A stretch of DNA of 57,392 bases, from the NCBI GenBank assembly GCA_023228985.1, contig JALOAC010000016.1, forward strand, positions 1 to 57,392, written 5' to 3'. This DNA is from Thiopseudomonas sp. GTDB lineage: Bacteria; Pseudomonadota; Gammaproteobacteria; Pseudomonadales; Pseudomonadaceae. The position numbers and the translations under genes were made by a program. Of this stretch, positions 52,234 to 57,392 are shown piece after piece. Position 1 is the first letter of the stretch. The number at the start of each line of letters is the position of its first letter. The notes beneath the pieces were generated by a model. The model saw nothing but the letters and a program-made list of their open reading frames with translations, was not told where the DNA came from and did not search any database.

Positions 52234-52899
52234 ATGCGTGTACTCATAGTTGAAGATACAGTGGGTTTGGGCGAGGCCGTGCGCGATCAAATCAGTGATG
52301 ATGGCCACGCAGTGGATTGGGTGCAGAGTCTTGCTTTTGCCGAAGCCAGCGTAAAATCCACTACTTATAATCTAATTTTACTCGACCTAATGTTGCCGGA
52401 TGGTCAGGGTTTGGTTTTTTTGAAAAAATTGCGTGCAGCAGGTGATGTAACGCCTGTGATCATTCTGACGGCTATGGATCAAGTATCTGATCGGATTGCA
52501 GGGCTGAATGCCGGTGCTGACGACTATCTGGTTAAGCCTTTTGATTTATCGGAGTTGTCGGCGCGCGTCTCGGCGGTGGCGCGTCGTTATCGCGGTAATC
52601 CCAATCCAGTGTTACAGATGGGTGAGCTAGAAGTAGACTTGGGTGATCATCGCGTCACTCGCAACGGTCAACCGGTTGAGCTTACCGCGCGTGAATGGGC
52701 TTTGTTGGAAGGGTTTTTACAGCGTCCTAGCATGTTGTTGTCGCGGGCTCAGTTGGAGGATCGGCTGTATCAATTTGGCGCAGAAATTGAGAGCAATACC
52801 ATCGAGGTGTATATCAGCCGTCTGCGTAAAAAATTGGGGCGCGATGTGATTGTGACCGTTAGAGGCATGGGTTACCGGTTGGGGGCATATGAGCACTAA
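52234..52899 (+). CDS. OmpR/QseB-type response regulator
   Basis: A 221-residue regulator. Receiver domain 1-115 has the acidic pair Glu7/Asp8, the phosphorylation site Asp51 (LLDLMLPDG), a Thr in ILTAMD and Lys in LVKPFD. The C-terminal winged helix (about 125-218) shows ELTAREWALLEGFLQRP and VYISRLRKKLG. ATG 52234 follows AAGGGGGAG. It resembles QseB/PmrA more than PhoB. The kinase gene overlaps its end by 11 bp. Confidence 0.92.
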   Translation: MRVLIVEDTVGLGEAVRDQISDDGHAVDWVQSLAFAEASVKSTTYNLILLDLMLPDGQGLVFLKKLRAAGDVTPVIILTAMDQVSDRIAGLNAGADDYLVKPFDLSELSARVSAVARRYRGNPNPVLQMGELEVDLGDHRVTRNGQPVELTAREWALLEGFLQRPSMLLSRAQLEDRLYQFGAEIESNTIEVYISRLRKKLGRDVIVTVRGMGYRLGAYEH

Positions 52900-54226
52900 A
52901 GTCAGCCTGCAGAGAACACTTGGCCTCTCCCTGACGATCGGCATTATTGTGCTGTGGCTACTAGGCGTTGCAGCCGCGGGATTGGTTGCCCGCTATAAAA
53001 TGAATGACGTGTTCGACAGCGCGCTAGAAGAAACCGCGCAGCGTATTTTGCCGCTGGCGGTGACTGAGATATTGAATCGAGAAAATGACACGGGCCCGCA
53101 GCGGGCTCCCATGCTGAAAGCGCATGACGAGTACCTGACGTACTTAGTACGCAAGCCATCCGGTGAGATTTTATTGCAATCTCACGACGTTGAGCCTGAG
53201 CTGTTTAGCCCTCTGCCTCGTGAGGGTTTTTCGGACACGGCAACACATCGCTTTTATGGCGCATCTGCAGTCAGCGGCACGATTTATATTGAAGTGGCCG
53301 AGCCATTGGCGCACAGGCGTGCAGCTGTGCTAGAGACGAGCCTGGCATTATTAATCCCATTATTGCTTTTGATACCGGTTAGTTTACTGGGTGTTTGGTG
53401 GCTGATAAGGCGTTCGTTACGCAGGGTTGTGATGCTGCAGCAGTCGATTGAGGCGCGAGGCGGTGGGGATTTGTCTTCGGTATATGTTGCGCGGCTGCCA
53501 CAAGAATTTGAGCCTGTGGTTAACGCGGTTAACCACTTATTGGAGCGTTTGCGCCGCACGCTTGAGGCGGAGCGCAGTTTTACCGCCAATAGTGCCCATG
53601 AGCTACGCACACCACTGGCGAGCGCCTTGGCAAAACTGCAGCGCTTGCAGGCGAAAACCCAGGATGAGCAGGTTAGGGTGCAAGCCGAAGAAATTGAGGG
53701 TTCACTGCGTACGTTGGCCAGACTGTCAGAGAAACTCTTGGAGTTGGCCAAAGCTGAGGGTGGTAGCGCGCTAGCAGAAAACGACACGGATCTAGTACCT
53801 ATACTGCGAATGATCGTCAGTGATTATCAGCATAAAGCCTCAGGCCACTTGAAGTTAGACGTACCAGACACCCCTGTTATGTCGTTACTCGATTCTGATG
53901 CGTTTGCCATTTTGATCCGCAATTTAATTGACAATGCCTTGAAGCATGGCGCCCGTCAGCAGCCTATCACAATCAGCTTGACCGATAAGGGGGTGTTACG
54001 GGTGGTGAATGCGGGTGAGGTTGTCCCGCCAGAGAAGCTTGCCTTAGTGCGGCGTCGGTTTGTGCGTTCAGACACTAAAAGCTTAGGCTCTGGCATTGGT
54101 CTGGCGATTGTGGATGCGATTGCCAGCGGTGCAGGCATTGAGCTGAGTCTGCGCTCCCCCGCTTCTGGGCAGCGTGATGGCTTTGAGGCTGAGCTTAATA
54201 TTGTTGTGGCGCGTGCAGACAGCTAG
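52889..54226 (+). CDS. Sensor histidine kinase of the two-component pair
   Basis: A 445-residue inner-membrane kinase. TM1 is about 12-34, a periplasmic sensor of about 115 residues, TM2 about 149-174, then a HAMP-like linker. The H box is FTANSAHELRTPLAS (His237), the N box NLIDNALKHG, then GSGIGLAIVDAIA as G box. This QseC/PmrB-like group senses metals or cationic compounds; the signal is not shown by the sequence. Overlaps the regulator gene. Confidence 0.92.
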   Translation: MSTKVSLQRTLGLSLTIGIIVLWLLGVAAAGLVARYKMNDVFDSALEETAQRILPLAVTEILNRENDTGPQRAPMLKAHDEYLTYLVRKPSGEILLQSHDVEPELFSPLPREGFSDTATHRFYGASAVSGTIYIEVAEPLAHRRAAVLETSLALLIPLLLLIPVSLLGVWWLIRRSLRRVVMLQQSIEARGGGDLSSVYVARLPQEFEPVVNAVNHLLERLRRTLEAERSFTANSAHELRTPLASALAKLQRLQAKTQDEQVRVQAEEIEGSLRTLARLSEKLLELAKAEGGSALAENDTDLVPILRMIVSDYQHKASGHLKLDVPDTPVMSLLDSDAFAILIRNLIDNALKHGARQQPITISLTDKGVLRVVNAGEVVPPEKLALVRRRFVRSDTKSLGSGIGLAIVDAIASGAGIELSLRSPASGQRDGFEAELNIVVARADS

Positions 54227-54241
54227 ACCCTTGGCGGGCGG

Positions 54242-54258
54242 TTAAGGATGCAGTCAGG
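54242..54258 (+). promoter_or_regulatory. Predicted response-regulator box before the ferric-reductase gene
   Basis: TTAAGGATGCAGTCAGG matches TTCAGG-N4-TGTCAGG at 11 of 13 fixed positions and ends 43 bp before the ATG at 54302, nearly the same distance as the other two boxes. It predicts that this gene can be switched on separately from the regulator-kinase operon. Confidence 0.5.
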
Positions 54259-54301
54259 TTCAATCGGCAGACTGTAAACAAGCCCAACAGGAGTTTGTTT
54301 T

Positions 54302-55588
54302 ATGCCTAGTTTACGTACCCATATCATGCTTTTAATGCTTGTGACGCTTCAGCTTAGCGTGTTAAGTCTAAGCCTTAGTTATGAGCAACTGCTAACAACC
54401 AGCGGCTACCTTGCCATTAATTTTATGTCCATCACTATGCTGCTGGCCGCTCGCCCGCGTTGGTTGGAAGCACCATTAGGCGGTTTGGATAAAATGTATC
54501 AGTTGCATAAATGGACTGGTATTTTTACGGTGATAGCGGCACTGGCGCATTGGCTGATTGAAATGGCCGATGATACGCTTGAAGCTCTGCTGGGTAAGGA
54601 CAAAAGCTTACATGAAGCCAAGTTCTCGGGCTGGCTGGACAGTCTGCAGGATGGCGCGGAGGACTTGGGCGAACCGGGGCTGTATCTGCTGTTATTTTTA
54701 GTGGTGCTTACGCTAAGCCGCTGGGTGCCTTATGTGTTTTGGCGTTATCTGCACCGAGCGATGCCGCTGATTTATCTGGCGTTGGTCTCCCATGCCTTAT
54801 TGCTGGCGCCGTTAAAATGGTGGCAGGAACCCACAGGCTGGTTAATGGCGCTGTTGATGGCGGGCGGTGTTATCGCCAGCCTGCAATCGCTTACGGGTAA
54901 AATTGGCAAGAGCCGCAGTTACAAAGGAGTGGTGCAGGCCGTTAAGCAGATGCCAGCCAATATTACCGAAGTGGTTTGTGATATGGGTAAACGCTGGCCT
55001 GGGCATCGCGCCGGACAATTTGCTTTGGTGACCTTTGACCGTCTGGAAGGCGCACATCCGTTTACTGTATCCAGTGCTGATAATGGCAGCGGTGAACTAA
55101 GCTTTCAAATTAAAGCGCTTGGCGATTACACCAGTCAACTAGCGCAGCGACTGCACAGTGGTCAGGCCGTAACTTTAGAAGGACCTTATGGCCGCTTTAA
55201 TCCCAATCACGGCAGAAAGTCCGCTCAACAAATTTGGGTAGCAGGTGGCATTGGTGTCACTCCATTTTTGGCAGCGCTGGAAAACCGTTTAATCCATAGC
55301 GAACAAGCCTTTCCAACAGTCACTTTGTATTACTGCACGGCAGCGGCTAAAGATGACCCCATGCTAGAGCGATTGCAGCAACTCACACAACAACTAGCCA
55401 ATGTAGTGTTGCATATATACGACAGCGGGCAGGGACAGCGCTTGAGCGCGCAGCAGCTGCAACTGCAAGAGGCTAAAGTGGATGTCTGGTTTTGCGGGCC
55501 CCAAGGTTTAGCAACAGCACTGCGCGCTGGGCTTAAGCAAAAGCCTATCTCTTTGCGCTTTCACCAAGAGTGCTTTGAGTTTCGCTAA
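54302..55588 (+). CDS. Ferric-reductase-like transmembrane flavoprotein
   Basis: A 428-residue protein. About six helices in the first 200 residues with several His in helices (YQLHKWTG, ALAHWLIE, WRYLHRAMP, VSHALLL) that could hold two haems. Then a ferredoxin-reductase-type module: FAD site HRAGQFALVTF and HPFTVSS, NAD(P) site WVAGGIGVTPFLAAL and the C-terminal FCGPQGLATAL. This is the ferric reductase/NADPH oxidase-like family, which moves electrons across the inner membrane to iron or other acceptors. Its position after a PepSY two-component cluster suggests a redox or metal response. Confidence 0.88.
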   Translation: MPSLRTHIMLLMLVTLQLSVLSLSLSYEQLLTTSGYLAINFMSITMLLAARPRWLEAPLGGLDKMYQLHKWTGIFTVIAALAHWLIEMADDTLEALLGKDKSLHEAKFSGWLDSLQDGAEDLGEPGLYLLLFLVVLTLSRWVPYVFWRYLHRAMPLIYLALVSHALLLAPLKWWQEPTGWLMALLMAGGVIASLQSLTGKIGKSRSYKGVVQAVKQMPANITEVVCDMGKRWPGHRAGQFALVTFDRLEGAHPFTVSSADNGSGELSFQIKALGDYTSQLAQRLHSGQAVTLEGPYGRFNPNHGRKSAQQIWVAGGIGVTPFLAALENRLIHSEQAFPTVTLYYCTAAAKDDPMLERLQQLTQQLANVVLHIYDSGQGQRLSAQQLQLQEAKVDVWFCGPQGLATALRAGLKQKPISLRFHQECFEFR

Positions 55589-55716
55589 ATTTTGTTGGCG
55601 AGTGCTTTGGTTATCGTCTAATTGTGGTTGTTCAGTACCGGGTGGGATGGTTGTGGTTGAGTGGGTGGGCACCCATGCTGAGTACAGCAAAAAAGTTTGA
55701 TTAGCTGAGGTGGCTT

Positions 55717-55845
55717 ATGAATGAATTAGCAGCAGTAAAAGTGATTAAAACTGATGAGCAGCATGCTCAGCCGGTTGCTGATTTATTTCGCCTAATGGAG
55801 GCCACCGACAGCAGCGCATCTGGTGGCGTAGTGTTTGCAATATAG
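55717..55845 (+). pseudogene. Truncated ORF ending in REP-like repeat
   Basis: 42 codons behind a good site (GAGGTGG). Starts MNELAAVKVIKTDEQHAQPV and runs into the repeat, where the last dozen codons and stop are repeat sequence. I do not recognise the family. Probably the front of a gene whose remainder was lost when the repeats or the IS110 element arrived. Confidence 0.3.
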
Positions 55846-55925
55846 TTCGCGGTCGGATGCATGGCATCCTCGTACAGGCGTAACGAACTCTTGTGGGAGC
55901 GCAACTTTTGCGCGATTGGAATTGT
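55831..55925. repeat. REP-like dispersed cassette, copy C
   Basis: GGTCGGATGCATGGCATCC followed by TGGGAGCGCAACTTTTGCGCGA, in the order seen at 5437-5569; a more divergent first unit can be traced back to about 55804. Positions 55831-55877 are identical over 47 bases to 57217-57263 on the other side of the IS110 element. Confidence 0.8.
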
Positions 55926-55936
55926 AGATACTCTGT

Positions 55937-56935
55937 TTAAGCGCAAGCTTTTTTATGCTCTTCGCTAAACAATTTTGACGAATCAAAGGGCGTGTTGGTT
56001 TTCAGGCATGCCCAGATTCCCGTCAGCATTTTGCGCATCACAGCGCATAATGCCTGCATTTTTTTCTTGCCACGTTGAATCAATGATTGATAAAACGCTT
56101 TAGCATTTGGATCGTTATTAGCCGCAGATAAAGCTGGCATAAATAGCGCTGTGCGCAAGTAAGCATTGCCTGCTTTACTCAATCGACCAGGCTTATTAAT
56201 ACTGGTGCCTGATTGGTTAAGACGAACGTCTAAGCCTGCAAAGCGACTCACCTGCGATGATTTTAAATGTTCTGGAAGTAATATTAACTCAGCAATAATC
56301 ATCACAGCGCTATTAATACCGATACCAACAGCCGCGGTTAAATTCTCTAATTGTTGAGCAAGGGCTTCTTCAGCTTTAATAATTTCTACGGCCATATTGC
56401 GTAAACGTTCAATGCGAACATCTAAATATTCGATGCCTTCTAGCTCATCATCAATCAATGGCTGGTAGGTCATCTTTTTAGATTTAAGTGCATGCAAGTT
56501 GTTTTTAGCTTCGGTGCGACGACCTACTAACCTATTGATTTGACGGCCAATATCACGCAATGACAGCTGTTCAGGGTCCGGTGCGACCCACAATCTCGGC
56601 GTCATACGCTGCGCATATTCGGCGAGCAAAGCCGCATCAATGCCATCAGTTTTGCTGTTGCTCAGTTTGAGTTGAGCAAAGTGATTAAAGCTCTTTGGGT
56701 TGATCACAGACACCTTTAAACCGCTGCTATGCAATGCAACAGCAAGGTTTAAATAATAGATGCCAGTGGCTTCCATAACGATACAGGCAGGGTCGAGCTT
56801 TAATAGTCTTTCAGCTAACTTTTGATGGTCTTTGGGCGTTTGACTATAGCTTTTTACAACACTGTTTTTATCGTTCTTACGCACTACGACTTCAAACGTT
56901 TTTGCACCAATATCAATACCAACAAAAGTACTCAT
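55937..56935 (-). CDS. IS110-family DEDD transposase (recombinase)
   Basis: A 332-residue enzyme. The N-terminal RuvC-like domain has VGIDIGAKTFE (first Asp), VMEATGIYY (Glu) and KTDGIDAALLAEYA (Asp pair). The C-terminal Tnp20 domain has RFAGLDVRLNQSG, with the catalytic-Ser region SKAGNAYLRTALFMPALSA. I start at ATG 56935 (MSTFVGIDIG), the usual family start, although the frame opens at 57076. IS110 enzymes use a bridge RNA from the element's non-coding end to choose target and donor. It appears complete. Confidence 0.93.
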   Translation of the reverse strand: MSTFVGIDIGAKTFEVVVRKNDKNSVVKSYSQTPKDHQKLAERLLKLDPACIVMEATGIYYLNLAVALHSSGLKVSVINPKSFNHFAQLKLSNSKTDGIDAALLAEYAQRMTPRLWVAPDPEQLSLRDIGRQINRLVGRRTEAKNNLHALKSKKMTYQPLIDDELEGIEYLDVRIERLRNMAVEIIKAEEALAQQLENLTAAVGIGINSAVMIIAELILLPEHLKSSQVSRFAGLDVRLNQSGTSINKPGRLSKAGNAYLRTALFMPALSAANNDPNAKAFYQSLIQRGKKKMQALCAVMRKMLTGIWACLKTNTPFDSSKLFSEEHKKACA

Positions 56936-57173
56936 GCCTTTAAACTCCGCTGCCATTCTGGAATAATACTTACTGGTTCCCCGACCTCGCACTTCTTGCC
57001 TCTCAACCTTGTATATACGAAGTCTCTTTTGAGCTTCTGGATACTCTTCGAGATCAGCAAAGAGGCGGGGGGCCACTCTACGAACGAGGTCAGAATCTCT
57101 GCCTCAAGGAGCAGACGGCCTCCCCAGTAAACTGCTCATATCTTAACTAATAATCGCTAATTGTTAACATACA
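56936..57173 (-). other. Non-coding 5' region of the IS110 element, candidate bridge RNA source
   Basis: 238 bp upstream of the transposase start with no supported gene. In the IS110 group proper, the bridge RNA is made from this end. A G-rich/C-rich pair (GGCGGGGGGCC near 57064-57074 and GGCCTCCCC near 57117-57125) and GAGG/CCTC segments could form stems. The RNA itself is an inference. Confidence 0.4.
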
Positions 57174-57263
57174 AGGAGCAGGCCATGCCTGCGACAGCGA
57201 TACGTCAAACAGCGCTGTGTTTGCAATATAGTTCGCGGTCGGATGCATGGCATCCTCGTACAG
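57174..57263. repeat. REP-like dispersed cassette, copy D
   Basis: AGGAGCAGGCCATGCCTGCGACAG, spacer, then GGTCGGATGCATGGCATCC. Units one and two of the cassette at 5437; the third is missing because the sequence passes straight into a truncated ArsR gene. Confidence 0.8.
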
Positions 57264-57342
57264 TCTGCACCAACAACCAAAAAAGCCGCAGACGGTTAGG
57301 GTCTGCAATGGCTTTTAAGGCTTCTACATAGCGTTCATCCAT
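57205..57342 (-). pseudogene. 5' fragment of an ArsR-family regulator
   Basis: Begins MDERYVEALKAIADPNRLRL at 57342, the opening helix of ArsR/SmtB winged-helix regulators (compare LKALADPTRLRIL), with GGAAA before the start. After about 26 codons it enters the REP-like cassette and stops at 57205. The DNA-recognition helix is gone, so no working regulator can be made. The intact gene's target cannot be told. The remaining 50 bp of the window are its leader. Confidence 0.6.
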
Positions 57343-57392
57343 TGTTGGTTTCCAAAGTACGTCCAAACGGGGCTTGGATAATTACCACTTAG

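Larger units (their letters stand above)
55926..57173 (-). mobile_element. IS110-family insertion sequence (approximate limits)
   Basis: One DEDD transposase gene with a long non-coding 5' region, lying between two REP-like cassettes. IS110 elements usually lack inverted terminal repeats, so limits are set only by where the flanking repeats end. Members of this family often target REP sequences in Pseudomonas, which fits. The true ends may differ by tens of bases. Confidence 0.7.

Overview
The window is chromosomal DNA from a member of the Pseudomonadaceae. The run folD, tRNA-Arg/His/Leu, (hemN), tig, clpP, clpX, lon, hupB, ppiD, fabI, the five-gene npp peptide transporter, mltD, gloB, a methyltransferase, rnhA, dnaQ, nhaB, a crotonase, fimL and nudC follows the gene order I know from Pseudomonas aeruginosa (about PA1796 to PA1823). 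Base composition looks clearly lower in G+C than in typical Pseudomonas, so a low-GC relative within the family is likely. This placement is inference from synteny; no rRNA is present.

Layout. 1-7,050: a truncated TnpB end, an EamA-type exporter, deaD, a glutamine amidotransferase, a lipoprotein, a hypothetical protein, a repeat-rich gene-poor stretch with a chemoreceptor remnant, and an intact solo tnpB. 7,087-11,300: dinG, a serine beta-lactamase-like hydrolase and folD. 11,445-11,912: a tRNA operon with promoter and terminator. 11,990-24,450: hemN, a phospholipase D-like lipoprotein, and the protein quality control block tig-clpP-clpX-lon-hupB-ppiD, then fabI. 24,472-31,817: nppA1A2BCD. 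31,859-41,655: mltD, gloB, methyltransferase-rnhA-dnaQ, nhaB, a dienoyl-CoA isomerase-like enzyme, fimL-nudC. 41,623-47,755: a TSUP permease, a hypothetical membrane protein, a four-gene zinc-associated operon behind a palindromic Zur-type operator, a SprA-like protein and a DUF4282 protein.

48,039-51,346 is the highlight: a complete retron anti-phage cassette. A promoter with 17-bp spacing leads into a predicted msr-msd RNA (a1/a2 repeats, branching-G context, a 21-bp perfect msd stem), followed by a short terminator, a retron reverse transcriptase (NAxxH, YADD, VTG motifs), a PtuA-like ATPase and a PtuB-like HNH protein. This is the Ec78/Eco7-type architecture (RT plus Septu effector).

51,670-55,588: a PepSY protein divergent from a response regulator/histidine kinase pair and a ferric-reductase-like flavocytochrome. 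Three copies of a TTCAGG-N4-TGTCAGG-type box lie 43-48 bp before three start codons, which predicts a small self-controlled regulon. 55,589-57,392: an IS110-family element lying between two REP-type cassettes that share an identical 47-bp core and border truncated genes, including the start of an ArsR regulator.

Dispersed through the window are a REP-like cassette family (four related copies plus an inverted pair) and two TnpB 3' ends. They mark the accessory parts of an otherwise conserved backbone.
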